Assembly (NCBI GenBank): GCA_020630975.1
Contig: JAHDID010000013.1
Span: 1 to 64,000, forward strand
Source of the DNA: Verrucomicrobiota bacterium
GTDB taxonomy: Bacteria > Verrucomicrobiota > Verrucomicrobiia > Verrucomicrobiales > DEV007
Reading direction: 5' to 3'
Length of the DNA stretch: 64,000 nucleotides
Under the pieces are notes generated by a model. It was not told where the DNA came from and did no database searches. It worked only from the letters and a program-made list of their open reading frames with translations. The translations under genes and the position numbers were made by a program. The number at the start of each line of letters is the position of its first letter. The stretch's first letter is position 1. Of the stretch, positions 54,579-63,943 are shown piece after piece.

Positions 54579-54612
54579 AATAGGGTACAATTTTCATTCA
54601 ATAGGGTACAAT
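54579..54612. repeat. Tandem motif ATTGTACCCTATT (reverse), two copies 21 bp apart (locus C)
   Basis: AATAGGGTACAAT occurs at 54579-54591 and 54600-54612, again with a 21-bp period. Read on the reverse strand it matches locus B closely (…GAATGAAA spacer, GAATC flank). It lies exactly between the convergent stops at 54562 and 54614. Confidence 0.75.
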
Positions 54613-54613
54613 C

Positions 54614-55117
54614 TCACTCCGAGCCGATTGTTCGCCTATCCATCAGCTCGAACTTCAGCAAATGATTGCGATGCAGCACGAGCTCTTCAGTCGTCGTCTC
54701 AGTCTTGGCATTGGCACCATACTCCACTCGTGCAGTCACCTTCATCGGCGAGACATCTAGTCTAGCGATGCGAAAGACCGGCTCGTGACGCATCCGGATA
54801 AAGCAGTGCAGTGGCATTTGTTTGTGGCTCGCATTCCACAGCAGATGAGCGGGGGGAAATGCGGGTATCTCTCCCAGAGCCGAAAGGACTTCGCGCAGTA
54901 GAGAGCCGCCATATTTTCGGCTCAGCTTCTTCGCTGTCATGATATTGCGTACCCGCTCTAGATAGGCCGCTAGAGGATTGGTACGCTCCTCGACCATCTC
55001 TTCAATCAGGTCACGAGCATGCATAGCCATGGTAGCCTGCAGCTCCTCCCGCGAGATGTCTCCAGCCTCAAATTGGCGGAATAACTCCGGTGGCGTGGGT
55101 AGCGAGCTAAACTTCAC
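54614..55117 (-). CDS. Hypothetical protein
   Basis: A 167-residue protein beginning with GTG at 55117. The N-terminal half is helical (ELFRQFEAGDISREELQATM, then ARDLIEEMVEERTNP). The C-terminal half is beta-rich (HCFIRMRHEPVFRIARLDVS). I recognise no family and see no signal peptide or membrane segment. It lies 36 nt downstream of the stop-to-start boundary of the hybrid kinase gene... that is, the kinase gene at 55154-57244 precedes it on the same strand, so it may be co-transcribed. Confidence 0.45.
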   Translation of the reverse strand: MKFSSLPTPPELFRQFEAGDISREELQATMAMHARDLIEEMVEERTNPLAAYLERVRNIMTAKKLSRKYGGSLLREVLSALGEIPAFPPAHLLWNASHKQMPLHCFIRMRHEPVFRIARLDVSPMKVTARVEYGANAKTETTTEELVLHRNHLLKFELMDRRTIGSE

Positions 55118-55153
55118 AATAACACCGAGACTAGCGGCTCGGCGCTCTGGCGT

Positions 55154-57244
55154 CTAGCCTATTTCCTCCTCCAGCACACGGTCGATCACTTCCTTGAGTT
55201 TATCTTTGCGCACAGGCTTGCTGATGTAGTCATCCATACCCGCATCGATGAAACGCTCGCGATCGCCTTTGATCGCATTGGCCGTCAGCGCTACGATCTT
55301 GGGCCGAAATTTTGGGTTCGGAAAGAGCTCGCGGATCTTAGCAGTGGCCTCCACGCCATCCATCTCGGGCATCTCGACATCCATCAGGATCACATCATAG
55401 GTTTCGCCATTTTGCAGTCGATTCACCACCTGCAGACCAGTCGTCGCGACTTCTTGCTCATGGCCTAGCTGATTGAGCATCTTGCCCGCTACACGGAGAT
55501 TGATCGGATTGTCCTCCGCGAGTAGCACTCGTAGACCTACCTCGGTGCTAGGCATATGGTGACTCTGGACACTGCGCTTTTGGATCTGCTCGCGAGAGGC
55601 AGATTGTATCGCCTTCTTCAGAGGCCCCAGCATCACGGGCTTTGATACAAACTCATCGAATGTGCGTTCGCCAGAGGCATCGCTAGGCAAGTGGCCCAGA
55701 GAGCTGGCCAATATCATCGGAGTCTTGCTAAACGACTCCATTTTTCGAAATTCTCGAATCAGAGCTAACCCCGAAAGCCGGGGCATCATCATATCGATCA
55801 AAGCCAGGTCGAACTGCTGCGGGTGCGCCTTTAGCGTATCTAGGGCATCCATCGCACAGTCAAAGACGACCACATCCATACCGAGATATTCGCACTGCGA
55901 GCTGAGCACAGCCAGGTTGGTATGATTATCCTCGACTAGCAGGACCTTATAGCCTGAGAAGTCGGCATCGTCCAGATAAGGGGCTGCCTCTTTATCGATC
56001 GGCAATTGTAGATCGATATGAAATACGGTGCCTTCGCCCAGCTCACTTTCTACCTCTATACTGCCACCCATCTCCTCGACGATGTGCTTGGTGATCGATA
56101 GGCCTAAGCCAGTGCCACCATAAATCCGCGTGGTCGAGGTATCGACTTGAGTGAACTTATCGAAAATATCTTGTGTCTGATCAGCCGGTATACCGATACC
56201 TGTATCCCTCACCGACAATCGCAAACCTGCATAACCCTCTGCAGTCGACTCACGAGATGTGATGCAGAGCTCCACCTCCCCTTTGTCAGTAAATTTCACG
56301 GCATTCCCCAGCAGATTGATGATCACCTGCCGCAGCCTCACGATATCACCGTAGTAGCCATCCCAGATAGCGGGATCGATGTAGCCGATCAGCTCTAGCT
56401 CTTTAGCCGAAGCCAAGCCACGGACACCCGCTAGAGCCGACTCAACGCAGTCCGATAGCGAGAAAGGCATAGCCTCTAGCTCCATGCTACCAGACTCGAT
56501 TTTTGAGAAATCTAGGATCTGATTAATGATCTCCAGCAGCGACTCGCCACTGATCAGTATGGTACTGGCCAGTTCGCGTTGCTCGCTAGTGAGCTCTGTC
56601 TCGCGCAAGAGATCCGCCACACCTATGATGCCATTCATCGGTGTCCGGATCTCATGGCTCATGTTTGCTAGGAATCGACTTTTCGCCAGATTCGAGCGCT
56701 CGGCCTCATTCTTGGCCTCCTTCAGGCTCTCGATCATCTTGTTGCGACGAGAGACATCGCGCACAAATCCCTGCACCACATTCCTGCCTCCGATCTCGAT
56801 GAGCGAACATGATATCTCCACAGGAAACTCCTGCGCATCGATCCTGCGCATCAATGTCTCGAAACGACATGCGCCGAAATCAGTCAGATCGGTCAAAAAG
56901 TTCTCAAAGCGCCGAGCCTCGAATGGGCAGAAAAACTCGCGAATGTTCAGCCCTTTCAGCCGCTTACGACTCTGACCAATCAGATTGCTGAACTCAGGGT
57001 TTGTCTCTAGTATCTCGCCATCCAGCTCATGGATCACGATGCCGTCTAGAGTGAAATCGAACAGAGAGCGATACTGTTTCTGTCGTCGTTTCAGCTCGTT
57101 ATTCGCCTGCTCGCCGATCTTCTTATTAGCACGATGTAACGCTAGCGTCTTTTCCTTGAGCATTCGCTCGGCGGCTTTCCTCGCTTGCCGCTCGCGCTCG
57201 ATACTGCGCTGCCACTTGGCATTTTCTGGTGTTTCGGGGTTCAT
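55154..57244 (-). CDS. Cytoplasmic PAS hybrid histidine kinase with two receiver domains
   Basis: A 696-residue protein with no membrane segment. An N-terminal coiled coil (about 1-55) leads to a PAS domain (~55-170; [20 protein letters not shown]). HisKA is [15 protein letters not shown] with phospho-His at about 197, followed by HATPase_c ([36 protein letters not shown]). Two receivers follow: [11 protein letters not shown] with Asp in [13 protein letters not shown], and [10 protein letters not shown] with Asp in [13 protein letters not shown]. It lacks an HPt domain; the divergently encoded REC-HPt protein at 57452 is the natural phosphotransfer partner. The shared 207-bp gap is AT-rich. 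Confidence 0.92.
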   Translation of the reverse strand: MNPETPENAKWQRSIERERQARKAAERMLKEKTLALHRANKKIGEQANNELKRRQKQYRSLFDFTLDGIVIHELDGEILETNPEFSNLIGQSRKRLKGLNIREFFCPFEARRFENFLTDLTDFGACRFETLMRRIDAQEFPVEISCSLIEIGGRNVVQGFVRDVSRRNKMIESLKEAKNEAERSNLAKSRFLANMSHEIRTPMNGIIGVADLLRETELTSEQRELASTILISGESLLEIINQILDFSKIESGSMELEAMPFSLSDCVESALAGVRGLASAKELELIGYIDPAIWDGYYGDIVRLRQVIINLLGNAVKFTDKGEVELCITSRESTAEGYAGLRLSVRDTGIGIPADQTQDIFDKFTQVDTSTTRIYGGTGLGLSITKHIVEEMGGSIEVESELGEGTVFHIDLQLPIDKEAAPYLDDADFSGYKVLLVEDNHTNLAVLSSQCEYLGMDVVVFDCAMDALDTLKAHPQQFDLALIDMMMPRLSGLALIREFRKMESFSKTPMILASSLGHLPSDASGERTFDEFVSKPVMLGPLKKAIQSASREQIQKRSVQSHHMPSTEVGLRVLLAEDNPINLRVAGKMLNQLGHEQEVATTGLQVVNRLQNGETYDVILMDVEMPEMDGVEATAKIRELFPNPKFRPKIVALTANAIKGDRERFIDAGMDDYISKPVRKDKLKEVIDRVLEEEIG

Positions 57245-57451
57245 GTGTCGGGGCCTCCGACTGAGCGAGGGGGATCAGTCAAAGTTTTTGGGACCATAGT
57301 GTAGACTTGAAATAATTTTATATCTACTATAATTTTAATAAGTTTTCGCAAGATAATCAGCTTATAATTATCAACACTTGCTACTAATCTCGAATCCACG
57401 ACCCCTCACTTTGACATAATTTATAATCTTTCACTAGACCTGCTGTAAATT

Positions 57452-58252
57452 ATGGTAAATATTGTGACACCCACCACTGTCAGGATGCATTTATTAATCG
57501 CCGAAGATAACCCGACCAACGCCGCTGTGCTCCAAAGGCTCCTGAAACGCTTGGAACACACCTCGGATCACGTAGAAAACGGATTCGATGCCGTGGTGAA
57601 GATGCGTGGGCACCATCAGTACGATGCGATCCTCATGGATCTGCAGATGCCTGTGATGGACGGTTTGGAGGCCACCCGTACGATCATCGCCGAGCAGAGC
57701 ACTACGCCACCGATTATTGCCTGTACAGCAAACACTTTCGACTCCGATCGCAGAGAAGCCCGCGATGCTGGTATGTGTGACTTCATCTGCAAGCCAGTGA
57801 AAATGGATGCTCTGAGCGAGGCTCTGGCCAACATTCCCATCGCTGCCAGCCCAGAACCAGACGCTGCCGTCGAGGCAGCAGCCCCCGCCCCTGCAGCACC
57901 ACCTGTAGACGTCGGTGTGGATTGGGAGCATTTCGACCTGATGATGGGCGATGGAGATGCTGATATGCTCCAGATCTTCGAAGAATTTTGCGTCACTGTT
58001 CCATCAGAGTTTAGTACCCTTTGCGGCTTATCTCTGTCACAAGATTGGATTTCTCTAGGAAAACTAGCGCATCGTATGAAAGGCAGTTTTGCCACATTTG
58101 GCGCAACCCGACTGGCCAACGAAATGAGCCAAATTGAACAAGCTACCAAGGCTGGCTACACCGTGAATCTCACTGCTGATTGGCAGAATGAAGCCCAGAG
58201 ACATTTCAATACGGCAATAGCCGCTATGCGATCGAAGCTACCCTATCAATAG
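57452..58252 (+). CDS. REC-HPt phosphorelay protein
   Basis: A 266-residue protein. The receiver domain (about 12-130) opens HLLIAEDNPTNAAVL, with Asp 63 in AILMDLQMPVMDG and Lys in FICKPVKM. An Ala/Pro linker (~131-153) leads to an HPt helical bundle whose LGKLAHRMKGSFATFG carries the phospho-His at about 207. ATG at 57452; an internal ATG at 57485 is possible. This intermediate would shuttle phosphate between hybrid kinase receivers and a final receiver, such as that fused to the glycosyltransferase downstream. Confidence 0.93.
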   Translation: MVNIVTPTTVRMHLLIAEDNPTNAAVLQRLLKRLEHTSDHVENGFDAVVKMRGHHQYDAILMDLQMPVMDGLEATRTIIAEQSTTPPIIACTANTFDSDRREARDAGMCDFICKPVKMDALSEALANIPIAASPEPDAAVEAAAPAPAAPPVDVGVDWEHFDLMMGDGDADMLQIFEEFCVTVPSEFSTLCGLSLSQDWISLGKLAHRMKGSFATFGATRLANEMSQIEQATKAGYTVNLTADWQNEAQRHFNTAIAAMRSKLPYQ

Positions 58253-58355
58253 ATGAGATTATAATTATTATAAATACTGTAATTATTGATTGTATTTTAT
58301 AGAATATAAGATTAGTGTGCCCCCTCAACACGAACACAACAAAAAACTCTCCCAC

Positions 58356-59744
58356 ATGAGCACACCCCGCAAACCCACGTTGTCGTTCATCGTACCCGCG
58401 ATGAATGAAGCCCCTACTATCCGTACACTATTTGATGGTATCCAGGCACACGCCACGCCCGTCTGCCGTTCTTTCGAGATTATATTCATCGATGACGGTA
58501 GCTCCGATGGCACTTGGGATGAGATGGTGAAGTTGGCCGACGAATACCCTGATATCATCAAAGCTATTCGGCATCGCAGAAATTTCTCAAAAGCAAACGC
58601 TCTCGCCGAAGGATACAAAGAAGCTGTCGGCGAACTTGTCTTCACTATGGATGCCGATCTACAGGATGACCCTGCTGAGATCCCGAACTTCATCGAGAAG
58701 CTGCAGACTGACAATTTAGACATCGTCTCCGGCTACAAGGAAACTCGCCACGATCCGTGGCACAAGGTACTACCTAGCCGCGTTTTTAACAAGATCATCA
58801 GCCGAGTCAGCGGTGTGAAACTCCACGACCACAACTGTGGCTTCAAATGCTACCGCAACGAAGTGGTCAAGACACTGCCTATGTATGGAGGAATGCACCG
58901 CATGGTGCCATCGATCGCGGGGATCTTTGGCTACCGTAGCGGCGAAATCGTTGTGAAACACCATCCTCGAGAGTTTGGAGTCAGTAAATACGGTACCAGA
59001 CGTATTCTACATGGTATCGCAGACATCGTGACGATCGCTTTCATCAAAAACTATCGCGATCAACCGAATCATATCCTAGGCATTGTAGCGCTACTATTAG
59101 CAAACATCGCTTTAGCGATATCTACGGCAATGAGTTTTTTCTCAACTCCTGAAATTGTCAGCCAATTTGCCAACCTCCTGAGCACTGCCAGTCTCACCAG
59201 CGCCCTAGTACTATTTTTCCTCGGTATGCTCGCCGAAATCGAAGTATGGCGCTCTCTACTTCCGTCTGGCGATCATCAAATCGCCGAGCAGCGTGGCCGC
59301 CATAACAATGGTAACCAGCTACAACAGTCTCGTGCAACAACACCTCGCCAGAAGCGTGCTCTGGTAGCAGACGACGATCCCATCATCTCTAGAGTCCTCA
59401 GCAATATCCTAAATAAAGATGGCTGGGATATCGAGACAGCTACCAACTTCGAAGAGGCTGTCACTAAAATCGACTCCAGCATCTCAGTCGCATTCGTAGA
59501 TGTCCATATGCCTGGCCCTAAGCACAAAGAAGCCGTGCGCCAGATGCTAGAGAAAGCACCCGACACACGCATCGTGACCGTATCCTCTGATGATTGCGAT
59601 CTCGTGTCGAATGCCGCGATGCACGCAGGAGCGACGACTTTCCTACAAAAGCCCATCAATCCTACCGATGTGCTCTCCGAAGCAGCCCTCGCTCTCAAAT
59701 CCGAGGCCGAGGCGCAGGAAGAGGATATCCCTCTAGCCAGATAA
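58356..59744 (+). CDS. Family 2 glycosyltransferase (GtrB/DPM1-like) fused to a receiver domain
   Basis: With the ATG at 58356 the product is 462 residues. The GT2 domain (about 7-230) has FIVPAMNEAPTIRTLFDG, FIDDGSSDGTW, FTMDADLQDDPAEIP (DxD region) and HHPREFGVSKYG, typical of polyprenyl-phosphate mannosyl/glucosyltransferases. Two membrane helices follow at about 240-262 and 282-300. A Gln/Arg-rich linker joins a C-terminal receiver (about 334-450): RALVADDDPIISRVL, Asp 382 in AFVDVHMPG and FLQKPI with the conserved Lys (about 432). The receiver retains its phosphorylation residues, so transferase activity may be controlled by phosphorelay. One continuous frame, no sign of frameshift. Confidence 0.9.
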   Translation: MSTPRKPTLSFIVPAMNEAPTIRTLFDGIQAHATPVCRSFEIIFIDDGSSDGTWDEMVKLADEYPDIIKAIRHRRNFSKANALAEGYKEAVGELVFTMDADLQDDPAEIPNFIEKLQTDNLDIVSGYKETRHDPWHKVLPSRVFNKIISRVSGVKLHDHNCGFKCYRNEVVKTLPMYGGMHRMVPSIAGIFGYRSGEIVVKHHPREFGVSKYGTRRILHGIADIVTIAFIKNYRDQPNHILGIVALLLANIALAISTAMSFFSTPEIVSQFANLLSTASLTSALVLFFLGMLAEIEVWRSLLPSGDHQIAEQRGRHNNGNQLQQSRATTPRQKRALVADDDPIISRVLSNILNKDGWDIETATNFEEAVTKIDSSISVAFVDVHMPGPKHKEAVRQMLEKAPDTRIVTVSSDDCDLVSNAAMHAGATTFLQKPINPTDVLSEAALALKSEAEAQEEDIPLAR

Positions 59745-59891
59745 GAAAATTTAAGTTCTCCCCCGAGGATGACAAGCCAGTAGCTCGAGCAGAGCTGCTG
59801 GCTTCTCTTTTTTACACAGGTAGCAATAAAAGCCATGGCTATGGCGTCTATCCAGCCTCTCGACTAGGCGGAGATATGCTATGCTCTGGCC

Positions 59892-61760
59892 ATGTGGCGA
59901 GTTATTGCACTTCTTCTGTTTTCTGCCCCTCTAGTTTGGGCAGCTCCCGACCGGCCAAATATCCTCTGGCTATCCGCCGAGGATATCAGCCCCCACCTAG
60001 GCTGCTATGGCGATCCCCATGCCATCACCCCGCATCTCGACCAGCTAGCTAGCGAGGGTACCCGCTACACCCACGCATTCACCACGGCAGGTGTGTGCGC
60101 CCCCTGTCGGTCAGGCATCATCACCGGCATGTATCAAAACTCGGTCGGCAGCCACCACATGCGCTGTAGCGCCAAGCTACCCGAGTGGCTGCGCCCATTC
60201 CCCCTCTATCTGCGCGATGCGGGCTACTACTGTACCAACAAGACCAAGACCGACTACCAATTCACCAAGCCCTCTCCCAAAGAAATCTGGGACCACCCCA
60301 AAGGCGATTGGAAAAAGCGCCCCGACAAGGACACGCCATTCTTTGCCGTGTACAACTTCACCGGCTGCCACGAGAGCGGTATCGCTAGCGAGGGGAAATA
60401 CAAATCCATCTCCGCTGTGCTGACAGACGAACAACGCCAGGATCCGGCAGCCTTCACCAACCTACCACCCTACTACCCCGATACCCCAGTGGTGCGTGAG
60501 GACTGGAAGCGAAACTACGAAAACATCACCGCCATGGACCACTGGGCTGGCGAGAAAATCCAAGAACTGAAGGACGCCGGCGAGTACGAAAACACCATCA
60601 TCTTCTTTTGGTCCGACCACGGTGTCGGCCTACCTCGTGCCAAACGCTGGCTGTACGACTCCGGCACCCACATCCCGCTAATCGTACGCATCCCAGAGAA
60701 ATACCGCACGGCTGGCCAAGGCGTCCCCGGTACGGTCTCAGACGAGCTGGTCAATTCAGTCGATTTCGCCCCCACGGTGCTCAATCTCGCTGGCATCGAG
60801 CTGCCCGATTTCTTTCACGGGCGCGCCTTTCTCGGAGCTGGGCTGACAGCCCCTCGCGACTACGTCTACGGTGCGCGCGATCGCATGGACGAGCGCTACG
60901 ACATCATCCGAGCCATCCGCGACAAACGCTACCGCTACGTGCGCAACTTCGAGCCGCTAAAGCCCTACTACCAGTATATGAATACCCCGGAGAAAGGCGC
61001 CACCATGCAGGAGATCCGCCGCCTCGAGACGGCTGGAGAGCTACAGCGAGCCATGGGCCAATTCTCCGCCGCCCGCAAACCTGTGGAAGAACTCTACGAT
61101 CTCGAAACCGATCCTCACGAGATCCACAACCTCGCTGCCGATCCCGGCCATGCCGAAAAACTGGCCGAGATGCGCAAAGAGCTCTCCGCCTGGCAATATC
61201 AAGTAGGCGACATAGGCCTGATGCCAGAGTCCGAGATCGAACGCCGCGAGGACGCAGTCGACTCCACCTATGCTATCCTCCGCCAGGATGGTGATGGCAG
61301 TACATTCATCGGCCAGCTCGTGGATGTGGCCACCCGTGCCTCCGAAGGCGAGTCGGCTTTCCCCAAACTAATCGCCGCCCTCACCCACAGCGATCCTGCC
61401 ATCCGCTACTGGGGTGCCACAGGGCTGGGAAATTTCGCCCAAGCAGCGCAGCCACACGCCGATGCGCTGCAGCCGCTACTAGCCGACTCCTCAGCAGCCG
61501 TGCGTATCGCAGCAGGTCGTGCCCTATGCCGCATGGGCCAGACCGAGCAGGCACTACCACTTCTGGCTGCCGAGCTATCTGGCGATCTGCAGTGGGCCCG
61601 ACTAGAGGCTGCGATCGCCCTGGACTATCTCGACGAGACCGCTCGCCCCGTGCTGGCAGCCATCAAAGGCGGCCTCGTCAAACAGCCAAACAAATACATC
61701 GTGCGCGTCTGCAACCGCGCGGCAAACGACCTGGAGGGCACCACCAATGTCGTCCCCTAG
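59892..61760 (+). CDS. Secreted sulfatase with C-terminal HEAT-like repeats
   Basis: A 622-residue protein with a signal peptide (VIALLLFSAPLVWAA). The sulfatase domain (~20-480) has RPNILWLSAEDISPHLGCYG, formylglycine site CAPCR (69-73), FFWSDHGVGLPRAKRWLYD and NSVDFAPTVLNLAGIELP. The last ~120 residues are HEAT-like helical repeats (RYWGATGLGNFAQAAQPHAD, AAVRIAAGRALCRMG, then ARLEAAIALDYLDETA). This architecture is common in Planctomycetes and Verrucomicrobia and fits desulfation of algal polysaccharides. Its end overlaps the MobA-FdhD start by 14 nt, which suggests translational coupling. Confidence 0.92.
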   Translation: MWRVIALLLFSAPLVWAAPDRPNILWLSAEDISPHLGCYGDPHAITPHLDQLASEGTRYTHAFTTAGVCAPCRSGIITGMYQNSVGSHHMRCSAKLPEWLRPFPLYLRDAGYYCTNKTKTDYQFTKPSPKEIWDHPKGDWKKRPDKDTPFFAVYNFTGCHESGIASEGKYKSISAVLTDEQRQDPAAFTNLPPYYPDTPVVREDWKRNYENITAMDHWAGEKIQELKDAGEYENTIIFFWSDHGVGLPRAKRWLYDSGTHIPLIVRIPEKYRTAGQGVPGTVSDELVNSVDFAPTVLNLAGIELPDFFHGRAFLGAGLTAPRDYVYGARDRMDERYDIIRAIRDKRYRYVRNFEPLKPYYQYMNTPEKGATMQEIRRLETAGELQRAMGQFSAARKPVEELYDLETDPHEIHNLAADPGHAEKLAEMRKELSAWQYQVGDIGLMPESEIERREDAVDSTYAILRQDGDGSTFIGQLVDVATRASEGESAFPKLIAALTHSDPAIRYWGATGLGNFAQAAQPHADALQPLLADSSAAVRIAAGRALCRMGQTEQALPLLAAELSGDLQWARLEAAIALDYLDETARPVLAAIKGGLVKQPNKYIVRVCNRAANDLEGTTNVVP

Positions 61761-63138
61761 CATGCTAGATGCAGCACTCATCGCTGGCGGCCGGTCCCGC
61801 AGATTTGGCTCGGACAAAGCTTTCGCCACCTACGAGGGCGCTCCTCTCTATGCCCACCAGCTGCGCAAGCTGGCTCGCCTAGATGTCGCTCAAATCTACC
61901 TATCTACGCATGCCGATCAGCCCTACCCCGAGCACATCGAGGGTGTCACTCGTCTCAACGATCCCGGCGAATCCATAGGCCCCATCGGTGCACTGCATCA
62001 GGTATTTTCCACCAGTCAGGCAGAGCAGATCTATGTGCTAGCAGTCGATATGCCTCTGCTCGAGCCAGACCTAGCCCTTCCAGGCGTCCCGAGCATCAAT
62101 GGCCGCTGGGAGCCACTCGCCGCCGTATACCCTCGAGCAGCTATGCTCCCCCTGCTAGAGAGCCAGATCGCCGCTGGCGAATACTCCCTACAGCGCCTCC
62201 TAGACCTAGCCAAGCAGCAGGGCATCCTCTCTCGCCACACCGTCTCCCGCACCCAGGAGCGCTCCTACGCTAATCTCAACACCATCCAAGACCTCGCCGA
62301 TATCACCGATGAAGGCCCCGGCACCACCACCCTAGTCCGCTACCGACTAGGCTCAGGCTACAGCGAGCCCGCACCCGACCACCTCGCCGTGGAGGAGCCG
62401 CTCGAGATCCGTGTCAATGGCACCAGCATCGCAGTGATGATGCGTACTCCCGGGCACGATGCCGAGCTCGCCACTGGTTTTCTCTACACCGAGGGCCAGA
62501 TCCGCTCCGCCTCCGAGATCCTCGATATCGAGCACTGCCCCGATGTCGATCCCGAGCAGCGTGGCAATACTCTGAATGTCCGCCTAACTGCAGGCGATGC
62601 CGATCTGTCCTCTCTCACCCGACACGTCTTTACCTCTTCGAGCTGCGGTGTGTGTGGCAAAGCTACGATCGACTCTGTCTTCCAAGATTTTCCCGCTATC
62701 CAGTGCGACGCCCCTGCTCCGATCGATCCCGAGATTATCCTATCTCTCCCAGCCAAACTCCGCGCCCAGCAGGAGACATTCGACAAGACCGGCGGCCTGC
62801 ACGCCTCCGCCCTATTCGACCAAACGGGCGAGCTACTACTCCTGCGAGAGGATGTCGGTCGGCACAATGCACTCGACAAAGTCATCGGCCATGCCCTGCG
62901 TGAGCAGCTGGATCTGCAGTCCGCTATACTGCTAGTCAGTGGGCGCATCTCATTCGAGCTCATGCAAAAGGCCCTGGCTGCCAGGGTGCCAGTCGTAGCC
63001 GGTATCTCAGCGCCCAGCAGTCTAGCTGTGGATCTGGCCCATCGAGCGGGGGTGACGCTAGTCGGCTTCCTCCGCGAGCGGGGTTTCAATCTCTACCGCC
63101 CAGAGATAGAGGGAGTGGCGGGGGGAGAAAACTCTTAG
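61747..63138 (+). CDS. MobA-FdhD fusion (molybdenum cofactor maturation)
   Basis: A 463-residue protein. Residues ~1-187 are MobA-like (molybdenum cofactor guanylyltransferase), with ALIAGGRSRRFGSDKAF and VLAVDMPLLEPDL. Residues ~196-463 are FdhD-like (sulfurtransferase for formate dehydrogenase), with VEEPLEIRVNG, ELATGFLYTEGQI, the paired Cys SSCGVCGK (300, 303), KTGGLHASALFD, LLREDVGRHNALDKVIG and SGRISFELMQKA. Both serve bis-MGD cofactor insertion in formate dehydrogenases. The start at 61747 overlaps the sulfatase gene; an ATG at 61762 is a second choice. No molybdoenzyme gene is in the window. Confidence 0.9.
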   Translation: MSSPSMLDAALIAGGRSRRFGSDKAFATYEGAPLYAHQLRKLARLDVAQIYLSTHADQPYPEHIEGVTRLNDPGESIGPIGALHQVFSTSQAEQIYVLAVDMPLLEPDLALPGVPSINGRWEPLAAVYPRAAMLPLLESQIAAGEYSLQRLLDLAKQQGILSRHTVSRTQERSYANLNTIQDLADITDEGPGTTTLVRYRLGSGYSEPAPDHLAVEEPLEIRVNGTSIAVMMRTPGHDAELATGFLYTEGQIRSASEILDIEHCPDVDPEQRGNTLNVRLTAGDADLSSLTRHVFTSSSCGVCGKATIDSVFQDFPAIQCDAPAPIDPEIILSLPAKLRAQQETFDKTGGLHASALFDQTGELLLLREDVGRHNALDKVIGHALREQLDLQSAILLVSGRISFELMQKALAARVPVVAGISAPSSLAVDLAHRAGVTLVGFLRERGFNLYRPEIEGVAGGENS

Positions 63139-63140
63139 GA

Positions 63141-63163
63141 GCCCTGTGCTATTCACACAGGGC
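63141..63163 (+). terminator. Hairpin after the MobA-FdhD gene
   Basis: GCCCTGTG pairs with CACAGGGC around a 7-nt loop, immediately after the stop. No T-run follows, so it is a weaker terminator candidate, though its position between convergent genes supports that role. Confidence 0.45.
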
Positions 63164-63238
63164 CCCCAGAGACTTTGCAAGGTCTAACGGAACGCTCGTT
63201 AAACAATACAAACACACACACCTATGGAACGCAGGGCG

Positions 63239-63943
63239 CTAAGATTCCGTAGATTTAAATTGAGATAAAATGAATCGGGCCACATGCGGGAACACCGCGA
63301 TGCCGATAAAAGCGACTGCCAGCCCCGGTGTCAGGACGCTGCGCAGCCCCTCTTCAGACAGCTCGCGCAGGCTAGGCAGCTGCGAACCCGTGTAGACGTA
63401 GAGCACGCCTCCAGGTAGCATACTCAGCTGGCTCACCCACCAGTAAGTCCGCAGCCGGATCGGCGTGAGCCCCATCAGGATATTCGTCAGGAAAAAGGGC
63501 ATCCATGGGATAAGCCGCATGGAGAATAGATAAAATGGCCCCTCGCGCTCCAGAGCTCGATCCACCTCTGCGAGGCGATCGCCATAGCGCTCTCGGACAA
63601 AGGCCCCAAAGACAAACCGACTCATCAAAAAGGCCAAAGTCGCCCCCATAGTCGCCGCCACATTGGCCATCGGTAGGCCCAGCGCCAAGCCAAAGAGCTT
63701 GCCAGCTACCAGCGACAGCAGCCCCGCGCCCGGCATCATCATACCAGTGTGCAGAGCGTAATAGACGACGAACCCCAAGCCAAGCAGAAGCGGCCACTGT
63801 GACTTCACAGATAATAGCCGATCCTCGTATGCAACAAAGGCATCGAGAGTCAGCTGGCCACGAAAGAAATAAGCTACGGCTCCGATAGCGACGATAAGAA
63901 ATATCGTCGGCAGCAGCCTAAGCCACGAAGTCGATCGCGACAT
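63239..63943 (-). CDS. TVP38/TMEM64-family (VTT domain) membrane protein
   Basis: A 234-residue integral membrane protein with about six hydrophobic segments. The VTT (SNARE-associated, DedA-related) domain is marked by GMMMPGAGLLSLVAGKLFG, LAFLMSRFVFG and FYLFSMRLIPWMPFFLTNIL. The Arg-Leu-Pro-like motif and the reentrant loop are typical. Members are implicated in lipid or undecaprenyl-phosphate transport, by analogy with the DedA group; the actual substrate here is unknown. It converges on the MobA-FdhD gene. ATG at 63943; nothing recognisable in the last 57 bp. Confidence 0.88.
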   Translation of the reverse strand: MSRSTSWLRLLPTIFLIVAIGAVAYFFRGQLTLDAFVAYEDRLLSVKSQWPLLLGLGFVVYYALHTGMMMPGAGLLSLVAGKLFGLALGLPMANVAATMGATLAFLMSRFVFGAFVRERYGDRLAEVDRALEREGPFYLFSMRLIPWMPFFLTNILMGLTPIRLRTYWWVSQLSMLPGGVLYVYTGSQLPSLRELSEEGLRSVLTPGLAVAFIGIAVFPHVARFILSQFKSTES

